NCBI GenBank assembly: GCA_023406895.1
Contig: JAEXTV010000030.1
Coordinates: 32,241-96,240 of the forward strand
From: Bacillota bacterium
Lineage (GTDB): Bacteria; Bacillota; Clostridia; Christensenellales; SZUA-584
Length of the DNA: 64,000 nucleotides
Direction: 5' to 3'
Of the stretch, positions 25,799 to 35,244 are shown piece by piece (position 1 is the stretch's first letter; every line of letters begins with the position of its first letter). Position numbers and translations under genes: made by a program. The notes beneath the pieces were generated by a model. That model was given only the letters and a program-made list of their open reading frames with translations, was not told the DNA's origin and searched no databases.

Positions 25799-27886
25799 AT
25801 GTTTACGGTCATACGCAAAAGAAGCGGTCTAAAAGAAATCTTTCAGCCCAAGAAGATCACGGAGGCGATATTCAAGGCGGCACAGGCTGTCGGCGGGGAC
25901 GACATAAAAACAGCCGAACTGCTGACCGATCAGGTGGTGGATATCGCGCGCATCACGTTTGGCGACCGGATTCCGGGCGTGGAAGATATTCAGGACATCG
26001 TGGAGCGTGTGCTCATCAAAAACGGCCACGCGAAAACAGCCAAAGCCTATATTCTCTACCGTGAGAAGCGCAAGGGTGCAAGAGAGGCCAACGCGCTGAT
26101 CGGTGCGACGATTGACATGTTTTCGAGCTATCTTTCGGATTCGGACTGGAACACACGCGAGAACGCGAACACACAGCGCAGCGTGAACGGCCTGAATAAC
26201 TACATCCGGGAAGCGTTCACCAAGAAATACTGGCTGCATGAAATCTATCCGGCAGAGGTGAGGGACGCGCATCTGTCGGGTGACTGCCATATTCACGACC
26301 TCGGGTTTTTCGGCCCCTATTGCGCTGGCTGGGATTTGCGGCAGCTTTTGATGCTCGGTTTCGGCGGCATTCCCGGCAAGGTGGAAAGCAAACCCGCCAA
26401 GCACCTGCGTTCGTTTTTGGGGCAGATCGTCAATTCCACGTTTACCACACAGGGCGAGACGGCGGGCGCACAGGCCTGGTCGAGCTTTGATACATACTGC
26501 GCACCGTTCGTGCGTCAGGACAACATGTCGTTTGAAAATATCAAACAGTGTCTTCAGGAGTTTATATTCAACATCAACGTGCCGACCCGGGTCGGCTTTC
26601 AGTGCCCTTTCTCCAACCTGACTTTTGACATCAAGGTGCCCTCCACATTGAAGGACCATCCGGTCATCATCGGCGGCAAGCACCTTAATACCACCTACGG
26701 TGATTATCAGGCGGAAATGGACATCTTTAACCGCGCGTTCTGTGAGGTGATGCTCGAGGGCGACGCTAAGGGCCGTGTGTTCACGTTCCCGATACCGACC
26801 ATCAACATCACAAAGGATTTTGACTGGAATACGCCTGTGGTCGATAAGTTCATGGAAATCACCTGCAAATACGGCATCCCGTATTTTGCGAACTACGTGA
26901 ATTCCGACCTTTCGCCCGAAGACGCAGTATCGATGTGCTGCCGTTTGCGGCTCGATGTGAAGGAACTGCGAAAGCGCGGCGGCGGGCTTTTCGGCTCCAA
27001 CCCGCTCACAGGCTCCATCGGCGTGTTCACAATCAATATGCCGCGCATCGGTTACCTTGCCCAAAGCGAGGAGGAGTTTTTTTCGCGTCTCAAGGCCATT
27101 GCCGTCACCGGAAAAACGTCGCTGGAAATCAAGCGCAAGATCATTGAGCAGCAAACAGAGAACGGCCTGTATCCGTATTCAGCGGTATATCTCAAAGATG
27201 TGAAGAAACGCTTCGGACAATACTGGTTTAACCATTTCAATACAATCGGGATCATCGGCATGCACGAGGCGCTGCTCAATTTCATGGGCAAGGGCATTGA
27301 AACGCCCGAAGGCAACGCGTTTGCGGTGCGCGTGATGGAGTACCTTCGCGAGCTCATGCAGGAGTTCCAGAAGGAAACGGGCCATTCGTACAACCTCGAA
27401 GCGACGCCCGCCGAAGGGACAAGCTACCGCCTTGCCAAGCTCGACAAGGAACGCTTTCTTGATATCATCACATCGGGCAAGGACGTGCCTTATTACACCA
27501 ACTCGACGCAGCTGCCCGTCGGCTTCACGGATGATATCATCGAAATGATCGAGATGCAGGATGAGCTGCAGTCGCTCTACACGGGCGGCACGGTGCAGCA
27601 TCTGTACCTCGGCGAGCGCATTGAAGACCTGCAGACGGCCAAGCTTTTAATACAGCGGATATTCGCGGATTACAAGATGCCGTATATCTCGCTCACGCCC
27701 ACATTCAGCGTTTGCGATGAGCACGGTTATCTGCCGGGCGAACAGTTCAGCTGCCCGCACTGCGGCGCGCAGACGGAAGTGTGGAGCCGCGTGGTGGGGT
27801 ATCTGCGGCCCGTGCAGAACTTCAACGTGGGCAAGAAGGAAGAGTTCAAGGAAAGGGTCAAATTCGTCGTTCCCGAGGCCATATAA
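25799..27886 (+). CDS. nrdD: Anaerobic ribonucleoside-triphosphate reductase (class III)
   Basis: Glycyl-radical enzyme that makes deoxyribonucleotides without oxygen, 695 residues. An N-terminal ATP-cone (about 2-95) provides allosteric control. The catalytic domain includes CHIHDLGFFGPYCAGW. At the C-terminus are a metal site (VCDEHG and CPHCG, i.e. a CxxH plus CxxC set) and the glycyl radical motif RVVGYLRPV. The start at 25799 has AAGGGGG 6 nt before it; the longer frame (from 25712) adds no conserved sequence. Co-transcribed with its activase 3 bp downstream. Confidence 0.97.
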   Translation: MFTVIRKRSGLKEIFQPKKITEAIFKAAQAVGGDDIKTAELLTDQVVDIARITFGDRIPGVEDIQDIVERVLIKNGHAKTAKAYILYREKRKGAREANALIGATIDMFSSYLSDSDWNTRENANTQRSVNGLNNYIREAFTKKYWLHEIYPAEVRDAHLSGDCHIHDLGFFGPYCAGWDLRQLLMLGFGGIPGKVESKPAKHLRSFLGQIVNSTFTTQGETAGAQAWSSFDTYCAPFVRQDNMSFENIKQCLQEFIFNINVPTRVGFQCPFSNLTFDIKVPSTLKDHPVIIGGKHLNTTYGDYQAEMDIFNRAFCEVMLEGDAKGRVFTFPIPTINITKDFDWNTPVVDKFMEITCKYGIPYFANYVNSDLSPEDAVSMCCRLRLDVKELRKRGGGLFGSNPLTGSIGVFTINMPRIGYLAQSEEEFFSRLKAIAVTGKTSLEIKRKIIEQQTENGLYPYSAVYLKDVKKRFGQYWFNHFNTIGIIGMHEALLNFMGKGIETPEGNAFAVRVMEYLRELMQEFQKETGHSYNLEATPAEGTSYRLAKLDKERFLDIITSGKDVPYYTNSTQLPVGFTDDIIEMIEMQDELQSLYTGGTVQHLYLGERIEDLQTAKLLIQRIFADYKMPYISLTPTFSVCDEHGYLPGEQFSCPHCGAQTEVWSRVVGYLRPVQNFNVGKKEEFKERVKFVVPEAI

Positions 27887-27889
27887 GTC

Positions 27890-28558
27890 ATGCAGATTGC
27901 AGGTTTCGCCAAAAATTCATTTTTGGATTATCCCGGGCACATCGCGGCTGTCGTGTTTGTGCCCGGCTGCAATATGGACTGCTGGTATTGCCACAACCGT
28001 TCGCTTTGGAAAGCGAGAAACCTCATTCATCAGGCCTATGTGCTCGATTACCTTGATAAACGACGCCGTTTTTTAGACGGCGTTGTTATTTCGGGCGGGG
28101 AACCTACGCTGCAAAAAGACCTTGGTGATTTTATCAGGTGCGTGCGCGATATGGGCTTTTTTGTGAAGCTCGACACCAACGGCTTGAAGCCGGATGTGGT
28201 CTCGGCGCTTCTCGGAGACGTGGATTACGTGGCGATGGACATCAAAGCGCCGCCCGGGCAGCTAAGCCGCGTGGTTTCAGGCGATATGGACGATGCGCCG
28301 ATCTGGCAGACCGCCGACATATTGATGAACAGCGTTGCAGATTACGAATTTCGCACCACGTTTATGCCGCTGCTGACCATTGAAGATATCACGGCGATCG
28401 CGCGGCGCGTAAAGGGAGCTAAAAAATACATCCTTCAGCAGTACCGCAAAGCCGAGAGCATTACGCCGCAGCCAGATCCGCACAGCGCTGAGACAATTAA
28501 AAAAGCGGCCGAAGCCGCCCGTGAATTTATCGCCGATGTGACCGTCCGGGGCTTATGA
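27890..28558 (+). CDS. nrdG: Anaerobic ribonucleotide reductase activating protein (NrdG-type radical SAM)
   Basis: Radical SAM activase that installs the glycyl radical on NrdD, 222 residues. The cluster motif is C27-x3-C31-x2-C34 (CNMDCWYC) and the SAM motif is SGGEPTLQ near 66-73. It belongs to the longer activase subfamily that opens with GFAKNSFLDYPG, common in Clostridia and archaea. It lies 3 bp after nrdD. The 3' end overlaps the convergent small membrane-protein gene by 6 bp. Confidence 0.93.
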   Translation: MQIAGFAKNSFLDYPGHIAAVVFVPGCNMDCWYCHNRSLWKARNLIHQAYVLDYLDKRRRFLDGVVISGGEPTLQKDLGDFIRCVRDMGFFVKLDTNGLKPDVVSALLGDVDYVAMDIKAPPGQLSRVVSGDMDDAPIWQTADILMNSVADYEFRTTFMPLLTIEDITAIARRVKGAKKYILQQYRKAESITPQPDPHSAETIKKAAEAAREFIADVTVRGL

Positions 28559-28945
28559 TTCGCTTGCCTCGGGCGATTCGGTTGTGATGCCGAGATCATC
28601 GAGAGGATTGCCGTCTGTCAGCCCTTCCACACCATCCACCGTCTTGTCAATCAGGTCGTCCACTGTGTTTCTAATCTGCTCTTTGGGCCAGAGCCCGAAC
28701 GCGAGCCCTGCGAGCACGAGGCCGAGCACCAATATCACGACGAACTTGACGATTCCGCCAACCAGCTTCCAGATGATTGTAAAACCGATTAAAAATATCA
28801 CAACCGCACCGACGATGATGACCCATTCGGGCAGTGCCTTGGCATAGGCCGCGCCTTCGTCGAGATTCGTCGGCAATGGGGCGCACGCGGCGAGAATGCC
28901 GATGGCGCAGAGCACGATGCATATCACAAGCATGAATTTCTTCAT
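28553..28945 (-). CDS. Small membrane protein/lipoprotein of unknown function
   Basis: Not recognised. 130 residues: an N-terminal signal segment with lipobox ILAAC (about 17-21), two membrane helices (about 40-60 and 62-85) and a soluble acidic tail rich in Asp, Glu and Ser. The start at 28945 is fixed by AAGGAG 9 nt upstream. It is convergent with nrdG and its coding end overlaps it by 6 bp, leaving no space for a separate terminator. Confidence 0.75.
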   Translation of the reverse strand: MKKFMLVICIVLCAIGILAACAPLPTNLDEGAAYAKALPEWVIIVGAVVIFLIGFTIIWKLVGGIVKFVVILVLGLVLAGLAFGLWPKEQIRNTVDDLIDKTVDGVEGLTDGNPLDDLGITTESPEASES

Positions 28946-28993
28946 TGACAGATACTCCTTCATGCCGACATTATAGCGTAAATTTACCAACAC

Positions 28994-29229
28994 GTAAAGG
29001 GGCAGTGATGCGCCTGTTTTGTTTCTTAAGCTATTAATTTTCGTTTAAATGGGAAGCGTAGTATGGCAATGCATACAGGGCGGGTGTGTTATCATGCAAA
29101 TGAAGAGAAGCTTTTAGGCTTATCAATAGTCTCAACCAATAGAAAAAATCATAGCCTCCATCATGTGTGTCACTCGATAATATGGGCTGCTGCAGCCGCT
29201 AGAAAATCTTCAGTCAATTAAATCAAAAA
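28994..29229. other. Non-coding stretch before the tandem repeat
   Basis: No credible gene, promoter or RNA was found here. It continues into the tandem repeat; together they make a gene-free region of more than 850 bp between 28946 and 29809. Confidence 0.5.
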
Positions 29230-29700
29230 CCTTAACGTAGTGGGAGCGAAGCGACGACTACGAAGTGGCGCGAACCTCATGTTATTAGCGTTTAGCCATG
29301 GGATGCTTCGACAGAAAGTAATTTTTTGATGAGGTTTGCTGAGGGGAAGGAAAAGCCTCACAAAAGCTGTTTCATGTTATTCTGGTTAAATAAATTTGAG
29401 CCTGATGAACAACCCCTTCTGATAAGCAATTGTATCCGGTTATACAGCCCTTAACGTAGTGGGAGCGAAGCGACGACTACGAAGTGGCGCGAACCTCATG
29501 CTATTCACGTTTAGCCATGGGATGCTTCGACAGAAAGTAATTTTTTGATGAGGTTTGCCGAGGGGAAGGAAAAGCCTCACAAAAGCTGTTTCATGTTATT
29601 CTCGTCAGATAAATTTGAGTCTGATGAGCAACCCCTTCTGATAAGCAATTGTATGCGGTTATACAGCGCTTTACGTAGTGGGAGCGAAGCGACGACGACG
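29230..29700. repeat. 219-bp tandem repeat, two full copies and a partial third
   Basis: Copies at 29230-29448 and 29449-29667 differ at about 10 of 219 positions; a third copy (29668-29700) breaks off after about 33 bp. Each copy begins with CCTTAACGTAGTGGGAGCGA and carries a hairpin built on TGAGGTTT...AAGCCTCA. Small ORFs inside do not have a ribosome site or conserved phase. The 14-mer GGAGCGAAGCGACG in each copy also occurs at 51807-51820. Confidence 0.9.
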
Positions 29701-29809
29701 ATATGGATGAGCATCCCCTTCTTTCTCTTTTAAAAAAACGCACATAATGGTATCATTGACTTTGATCTTTGTCCGATTTCCGGCAAAGCGGTTTATCACG
29801 GAGGAATTT

Positions 29810-30655
29810 ATGTTTATTGCAAACAACACGGGCGATTACGCCGTGCTCGATACGGGCGGCGGAGATAAACTCGAAAATATCGGCGGCATCATACTGCAGC
29901 GGCCCGACCCGCAGGTGATATGGGAGCGCAGCGGCGCGGCCCCGTGGCAGCCGCACGCGGTTTACGACCGCAGCGCGACCGGCGGCGGCAATTGGCGGTT
30001 TTTAAAAAAGGTGCCCGATAAATGGACGGTGACAATCGGCGGCCTGAAGTTCATTGTGCGCCTCACGGGCTTTAAGCACATCGGCGTATTCCCCGAGCAG
30101 TCTTTCAACTGGGATTATATCGCGCAATGCATCACGGCGGCGAACCGGCCCATCAAGCTGCTTAACCTTTTTGCGTACACGGGCGGTGCCACCGTCGCGG
30201 CGCTCAGTGCCGGGGCCTCCGTGGTGCATGTGGACGCGGCCAAAAGTATGAACGACTGGGCGAAGGACAACGTAAAAGCGAACGGCCTTGAGGAGGCATC
30301 CGTACGCTTTATCGCGGACGACTGCCATAAATTCGTGCTGCGTGAGCAGCGGCGCGGCAACACCTACGACGCGATTGTGATGGACCCGCCCTCTTACGGG
30401 CGCAGCCAAAGCGGCGTATGGAAGATTGAGGACGCGCTGTTTGAGCTTGTGAAAGACTGCGCAAAGCTGCTAAGCGACGATCCGCTTTGCTTCATCATCA
30501 ACTCATACACAACCGGACTTTCGGATGTGGTGACACGCAATATGCTGGCGCTTTGCCTCAAAGGCGGGCATATTGAATCGGATACGCTCGTGCTGCCGCA
30601 GCAGAATTCGCGCGTGCACCTGCCGTGCGGCACCACAGCCAGGTGGCAGGCGTGA
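29810..30655 (+). CDS. Class I SAM-dependent methyltransferase, RlmI/RlmK-like
   Basis: Methyltransferase of 281 residues resembling the rRNA m5C enzyme RlmI. The SAM-binding motif LLNLFAYTGGATVAAL is near 118-133, the acidic VDAAKSM near 143-149 and the catalytic DPPSYGR near 192-198. The N-terminal PUA domain of full RlmI is absent, so the RNA target is uncertain. GGAGG stands 5 nt before the ATG at 29810; the longer frame has no ribosome site. The stop overlaps the RluA start by 4 bp, coupling two RNA-modification genes. Confidence 0.88.
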   Translation: MFIANNTGDYAVLDTGGGDKLENIGGIILQRPDPQVIWERSGAAPWQPHAVYDRSATGGGNWRFLKKVPDKWTVTIGGLKFIVRLTGFKHIGVFPEQSFNWDYIAQCITAANRPIKLLNLFAYTGGATVAALSAGASVVHVDAAKSMNDWAKDNVKANGLEEASVRFIADDCHKFVLREQRRGNTYDAIVMDPPSYGRSQSGVWKIEDALFELVKDCAKLLSDDPLCFIINSYTTGLSDVVTRNMLALCLKGGHIESDTLVLPQQNSRVHLPCGTTARWQA

Positions 30656-31320
30656 ACGTGATCTATGAAGACAATCACCTGCTTGTGGTTGTGAAGCCTT
30701 ATGGCGTGCCGTCTCAGGCGGACGACACAGGTGATGCGGACATGCTGAGTATGGCCAAGGCATACATCGGCGAAAAGTACAACAAGCCGGGCGCGGTGTA
30801 TTTGGGGCTTGTGCACCGGCTCGACAGGCCGACGAGCGGCGTAATGGTGTTCGCGCGCACCTCCAAGGCGGCCGCGCGATTGTCTGCGCAGATACAAAAC
30901 GGCACGTTTGAAAAAACGTATCTCGCGGTGCTCACGGCGATGCCGCCGGACAGCGAAGGCGAGCTGTGGCACTATCTTACCAAGGACGAAAACACGCATA
31001 TCGCGTCTGTGTCGGACAAACCGTCGGCCAACGGGAAAAAAGCGGGGCTTGAGTATGCGGTGCTGGCGGAGAAGGACGGGCTGGTTCTCGTGCGCGTGAA
31101 GCTGCTAACCGGGCGGTTTCATCAGATACGCGCGCAGTTCGCGCATGTGGGCGCGTCGGTTTACGGGGATATGAAATACGGTGCGAGAAATGTGAAGGCA
31201 CCGCTCGCGCTGTTTGCGAGCTGTATCCGCCTCGATCACCCGACCACGGGGGAGAGGATGACGTTTGAGGCGCAGCCGGAGGATAATGTGTTTCGGGTGT
31301 TTGAATCAAGCGGGCGTTAA
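30652..31320 (+). CDS. RluA family pseudouridine synthase
   Basis: Pseudouridine synthase of 222 residues without an S4 domain. The catalytic motif HRLDRPTSG (Asp near 61) is intact, followed by GRFHQIRAQFAHVG and GDMKYGA, all family signatures. It most likely isomerises a uridine in rRNA or tRNA. I set the start at the GTG that overlaps the methyltransferase stop (GTGA), with AGGTGG upstream; a longer ATG frame exists at 30625. Confidence 0.93.
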   Translation: MNVIYEDNHLLVVVKPYGVPSQADDTGDADMLSMAKAYIGEKYNKPGAVYLGLVHRLDRPTSGVMVFARTSKAAARLSAQIQNGTFEKTYLAVLTAMPPDSEGELWHYLTKDENTHIASVSDKPSANGKKAGLEYAVLAEKDGLVLVRVKLLTGRFHQIRAQFAHVGASVYGDMKYGARNVKAPLALFASCIRLDHPTTGERMTFEAQPEDNVFRVFESSGR

Positions 31321-31326
31321 TCTTAT

Positions 31327-31863
31327 TTAAGCGGACGGGATGGAATTGACATAACGAATTAACGGTGCAATAACATCTCGATTAGAATAGTCGTAGGAAT
31401 TGCGGATGGCATCTGCGGCACCCATCTCAACATCAGATTTGTTCATTTTCAGTTTTAAAAACGCTTTAAACATGCCCATCAGCAGCCTGTCTGCTCTGTG
31501 CATCCTGGCATAATTCATGCCGCTTTGAAAATAGAAGAACGCAATGTCTTTTTCGCCGGGAATATTGGTTTTTCTGAATCTCTCAATTTCGCTCGGAAGG
31601 GCGGGAGTCGCGCCGGTTGCAAAAACGATGACTTTTTTGTTGGCCATAGCGGACAGGTTCTTCTTAATAAAACCAATCCCATTAATGGTACCCGCATGGA
31701 TGCCTCCGCCGAAAATAACCACATCGTATCGGCTCATCTGCGAGGGCCTGATTTTCTCTAAACGCACAGCATCACAGTGCAGCTCTTCAGCAATCCAATG
31801 GGCAAATTTCTCTGTAAACCCTGTTTTGGATTTGTACACAATGAGTCTTTTCATATTTGTCAT
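31327..31863 (-). CDS. Flavodoxin-domain protein
   Basis: FMN-binding flavodoxin-like protein of 178 residues. The phosphate-binding loop reads YKSKTGFTEK (8-17), and FGGGIHAG and FATGA are the other FMN-contact loops. It is closest in outline to the flavodoxin_5/protoporphyrinogen-oxidase-like group (HemG-like), but with no further support I leave it as a redox protein. AGGAG lies 8 nt before the ATG. It converges with the RluA gene with 6 bp between stops. Confidence 0.85.
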   Translation of the reverse strand: MTNMKRLIVYKSKTGFTEKFAHWIAEELHCDAVRLEKIRPSQMSRYDVVIFGGGIHAGTINGIGFIKKNLSAMANKKVIVFATGATPALPSEIERFRKTNIPGEKDIAFFYFQSGMNYARMHRADRLLMGMFKAFLKLKMNKSDVEMGAADAIRNSYDYSNRDVIAPLIRYVNSIPSA

Positions 31864-31995
31864 CTTGATTTCTCCTGCTGTATGAATCGGTGGTTTGTTC
31901 TTTTGGGCAGATCAGTACAGACATAATGTTCGTGTAAAATTTACAACTGTATATTCTCGAGCCGATACGATAGACGGGGTGCAGCAGAGTGCTGT

Positions 31996-32910
31996 TCACC
32001 CGATCATTCTGATAAATTCCTTTTCGTCTATGATCCGAATACGGTTTCCTATACAAATCAATTCTAATGCTTTCTTGGTTTTGATGCTCTCTTGACTACC
32101 GGAGAGCCTTGAAGCATCCTGTAAACCCGCAACAAGAAAATTCGTATCCACGGTGAGCGTTTCAGAAACGATGCCGCCTGCATCCACCACCCGCTGCATC
32201 GCCTCGTGCCGCGGCATGCTCAGCAGCGTTCCCGTGAACACGACCTTTTTGCCATACAAGGCGTGACCCGGGTCAAATGATTCCGTTCGTGCCGTCACTT
32301 GCTTGCCCCTGCAGGTTTTGCTGGTGCTGCATGGCTCATATCCGCCCGCATAGAGCTGCCCGATTCTCATGCCAAGCGCTTTTGTCAGTGTATTAAAATC
32401 ACTCAGCTTCTTTTCTTTGAAAATTTTCGAGAGTATATTGGCACAGGCCAGAGCGTCTTCAAGCGCATTGTGATGAACAAAGCGGAAATTCAAATGTCTG
32501 GACACCGTATCAAGCTTATGGTTCTCAAGGTCTGCCCATGTTTTCTGGGCGGCCTTGAATGTGCATACGTAATCAACGCGCGGATATTCAATATGGTAAA
32601 GATCAAGCACATGCCTCAGCGCCGACATATCAAACGCCGCGTTGTGCGCGGCCAGCACCGTGCCTTGAATGACGGGTGCGATTTCGTTTGTGTAGACCGT
32701 ATCGAATTCATCGGCCTCTGCGACCATATCCTTTGTGATGCCGTGGATATACACGTTAAACGGATCAAAATAGCTGTGATCTTTGTGGGGCTTTATCAGC
32801 CAGTATTTTTTATCGACCACAACGCCATCTTCCACGATGGCGAGCCCGACCGCGCAGATGCTGCCGATGAAGCTGTTGGCTGTTTCAAAATCCAATGCGG
32901 TAAAGCGCAT
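31996..32910 (-). CDS. DEDDh 3'-5' exonuclease with BRCT domain
   Basis: DNA polymerase III epsilon-like exonuclease, 304 residues. Exo I is DFETAN (5-10), Exo II is HNAAFDMSAL near 89-98 and Exo III is HHNALEDALA near 146-155. A C-terminal BRCT domain (about 215-304, GKKVVFTGTLLSMPRHEAMQ) follows, as in the NAD-ligase BRCT. This exonuclease-BRCT combination occurs in several Firmicutes and points to DNA repair. GGAG 6 nt upstream favours the start at 32910. Confidence 0.9.
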   Translation of the reverse strand: MRFTALDFETANSFIGSICAVGLAIVEDGVVVDKKYWLIKPHKDHSYFDPFNVYIHGITKDMVAEADEFDTVYTNEIAPVIQGTVLAAHNAAFDMSALRHVLDLYHIEYPRVDYVCTFKAAQKTWADLENHKLDTVSRHLNFRFVHHNALEDALACANILSKIFKEKKLSDFNTLTKALGMRIGQLYAGGYEPCSTSKTCRGKQVTARTESFDPGHALYGKKVVFTGTLLSMPRHEAMQRVVDAGGIVSETLTVDTNFLVAGLQDASRLSGSQESIKTKKALELICIGNRIRIIDEKEFIRMIG

Positions 32911-33120
32911 ATCAATCTCCATTGTTGCGTTTGTGAATATATTGCTGTCAGCTTAAATCGGCGGAGCTTTTAATGCAGGTGAACAGTATAATTTTACCGC
33001 AGGCGTTTCTTTCCGTCAATGAGGGAGGGTGAGAAGATGGGATTGGAGGCGCAGCCGGAGATAAAGCCGCTCTGGAAGTAGAATCGATAAATTCCGTAAT
33101 TGGCTTATGCCTTTGGTTAT

Positions 33121-33681
33121 TTACATAGGCTTCAGGTTCTGGTTTAAGCGCAGTATTATCTTTTCAAGACGTTTTCGTCTTGTTTCTTCCGATTTCGCGT
33201 CAAGATAAAACGCGGTATAGGTTTTTTTCACCGATGGCGGCATCGCCATAAAGTTAGAAAAGGCAGGTTCAAAGCCTCTGAGCTTGTCAATGAGTATCTC
33301 GATGTCGGCATCAGATATTTTTGCAGGAGGAGGTGCGTCCCACATGCCGTTTCTTTTGGCATCTTCTATTTTGGCGTAACCGTATTCCGTCATCAGCCCT
33401 TTATTGATAAGATCATTCACAATGGCCTTATTCTTTTCAGACCATTTGCTTTTTTTGCTCCGCATTGCGAAATACTTCATATATGTTCTCTCGTTAATGC
33501 TTTGCATTTGGCCGTCAATCCAGCCAAAACACAGAGCTTCTTCAAGAGCGTCTTTGGCGCTTATGGTCTTTGGCCCTCCGGTTTTGCCGAACACAAGCCA
33601 AACGCCTTGGCTCGAAAGGCAATTGGCTTGCAGCCATTGCCTGAAAGCATCCCTTGATTCAAATTGCATATGGTCTGACAT
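33121..33681 (-). CDS. YdeI/OmpD-associated family protein
   Basis: 186-residue protein of the YdeI/OmpD-associated family. Typical segments are SSQGVWLVFGKTG, DALEEALCFGWIDGQM and KYFAMRSKKSKWSEKNKAIVNDLINKGLM. The C-terminal part is helical and basic. Members are linked in the literature to bacteriocin or peptide protection, but no mechanism is established. It is transcribed alone. Confidence 0.85.
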   Translation of the reverse strand: MSDHMQFESRDAFRQWLQANCLSSQGVWLVFGKTGGPKTISAKDALEEALCFGWIDGQMQSINERTYMKYFAMRSKKSKWSEKNKAIVNDLINKGLMTEYGYAKIEDAKRNGMWDAPPPAKISDADIEILIDKLRGFEPAFSNFMAMPPSVKKTYTAFYLDAKSEETRRKRLEKIILRLNQNLKPM

Positions 33682-33824
33682 CTCTCATAGCCTCCACTCA
33701 AAGTTAAGCCTGCCTCACTTGAATCAATTCGATAGGCGCGCCATTTTCTTCAATAAAACAACGGTTGTACCCGGTGATGGGCGTTTGGGTTCAATAATCA
33801 CTTTTCATACTTTTCATTGGCTCA

Positions 33825-34142
33825 TTATACAAAGGGATTCTCCGAATCGAAAACCTCTTGTAATATGACGATAGGATCAGATATCAAGCCGTATTCTTCA
33901 TCCTCCGGGTATGTGACAGCGATTGTTGGTTCATTGCCGGCGTAGGCGATCACACTATCCATCGTGTCCCACTTTGTGCATAAAAAGAAGTGGGCATATT
34001 CCCCCTGCTCAACAATTTTCAAATAAGCACCTTTATTTCCTTCTATGGATAATGAATCCTTCACTCCTGTTTCATATTCATACCTTTCAAAGACATCCTT
34101 CATATGAATGGGCACAATGCCATGCCATGTTCTCGATATCAT
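33825..34142 (-). CDS. Small protein with ABM-like fold
   Basis: 105-residue protein. Features such as ISRTWHGIVPIHMKDVFERYEYETG, a FFLCTKWDTMDSVIAYAG strand-helix and a TIAVTYPEDEEYGL end fit the dimeric alpha-beta barrel of antibiotic-biosynthesis monooxygenase (ABM) domains. The function is unknown. The gene is AT-richer than the core genes and starts a low-GC stretch that extends to 36120. Confidence 0.7.
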   Translation of the reverse strand: MISRTWHGIVPIHMKDVFERYEYETGVKDSLSIEGNKGAYLKIVEQGEYAHFFLCTKWDTMDSVIAYAGNEPTIAVTYPEDEEYGLISDPIVILQEVFDSENPFV

Positions 34143-34219
34143 TATTTCTTCCTTGCCTTATTTTCTATAATAAAGTTACTTTCAAATTTGACAGCTTCTC
34201 AGTTTCCCCACGCTGTTCC

Positions 34220-34762
34220 TCATATCTGCCTGTACTTTCGGTAATAGTAGTAACTGTCGCTATCCATATTGGGTTGCTTATGTCCGATGGGCGTCCGCTT
34301 TTCAAACAGCTCAAAACCGCATTTTTCTGCCAGTTTACAGGATGGCTCATTGGCACAGTCTATCGTTAAAATCAAATAGGGGATATCAGAAACGGAAAAA
34401 CACCAATCAACGAGGTCATTGACCGCTTTATGCGTATATCCTTTGCGCCGATAAGGCTCGCTCATAAAATAAGCGACTTCAACTTCGTTGAGAGTCTCTT
34501 CTACCCCCATGCCAACCATGCCGATCAGCTCGTCTGTTTGGGTTATAACAACAGCATACCGCTTGTTTTCATACACATTTGTGGAGTCCTTTTTGGTTTG
34601 AAACCAATCTATTAAACCGAAGTAATCCTCCGGAAGTTGACCCTCCTCAGCCCAATCATTCATAAACCGAACGATGTCTTTCTCGCGGACAATTCTCCAA
34701 AGCGAGTCGACATCGTTTCTGGTAAAATCACGTATTGTGATGTCGCCTAATTCTATTCTCAT
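34220..34762 (-). CDS. GNAT family N-acetyltransferase (RimJ/RimL-like)
   Basis: 180-residue acetyltransferase. The acetyl-CoA loop region reads YRRKGYTHKAVNDLVDW (about 106-122) and the C-terminal signature CANEPSCKLAEKCGFELFEKR is typical of the RimJ/RimL branch. It may modify ribosomal protein N-termini or small molecules. Transcribed alone. Confidence 0.88.
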   Translation of the reverse strand: MRIELGDITIRDFTRNDVDSLWRIVREKDIVRFMNDWAEEGQLPEDYFGLIDWFQTKKDSTNVYENKRYAVVITQTDELIGMVGMGVEETLNEVEVAYFMSEPYRRKGYTHKAVNDLVDWCFSVSDIPYLILTIDCANEPSCKLAEKCGFELFEKRTPIGHKQPNMDSDSYYYYRKYRQI

Positions 34763-34806
34763 ATAACCTCACATTCAAAAATATGTAGAGTAACAATACG
34801 CTCATT

Positions 34807-35244
34807 TTAAACCCAGTATGCATTAATAATAGAGATTAAAGGATCATGTCTATCTTCACAGTCAATCAAATAATCAACAAACAGTTGTTCAACTTCCGGG
34901 TCATTTTTAAAGGCTAATAATGTTTTGTACGCCTGAACTTTTAAATTGCAATAAGGTAGTTTCTTCGCACAAGTGAGAGCGGTTAATTTGAGTCGCGGAT
35001 CGTTGTGTTTTGCCATCATAAATAGAATGCCTTTCATCTTCTGCTGATTTTCACTGCTGAGGTTAGCGATGCACTTAGCAATGTATTCATTAGTAACTGT
35101 TGAAATATCAGATATGCCTGCAGATATCATATCTGCATATTCCGTCACAGTTGGATATTTGTTGGCTGTATCCAAATATGCTTTTTCCCAAACTCGTTTA
35201 ATGATGGTTCCTGCGGTAATATCTACTGACTGATGAATATCCCA
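34807..35244 (-). pseudogene. Downstream half of an interrupted gene
   Basis: An open frame of about 145 codons that continues the preceding gene in the same frame after a single TAA at 35245-35247. There is no ATG at the junction; a TTG at 35175 has only a weak GGGA before it, so independent initiation is doubtful. The residues are largely helical (EYADMISAGISDISTVTNEYIAKCIANL) and could form HEAT-like repeats. Either the gene is broken by a nonsense mutation or the stop is read through. It is not a known family to me. Confidence 0.6.

Noticed and set aside
25829..27154. 441-codon frame antisense to nrdD
   Set aside because: Shadow frame; nrdD is fully supported by its motifs on the other strand.
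29545..29733. 62-codon frame in the tandem repeat
   Set aside because: Not supported by a ribosome site, crosses a repeat border and has no family.
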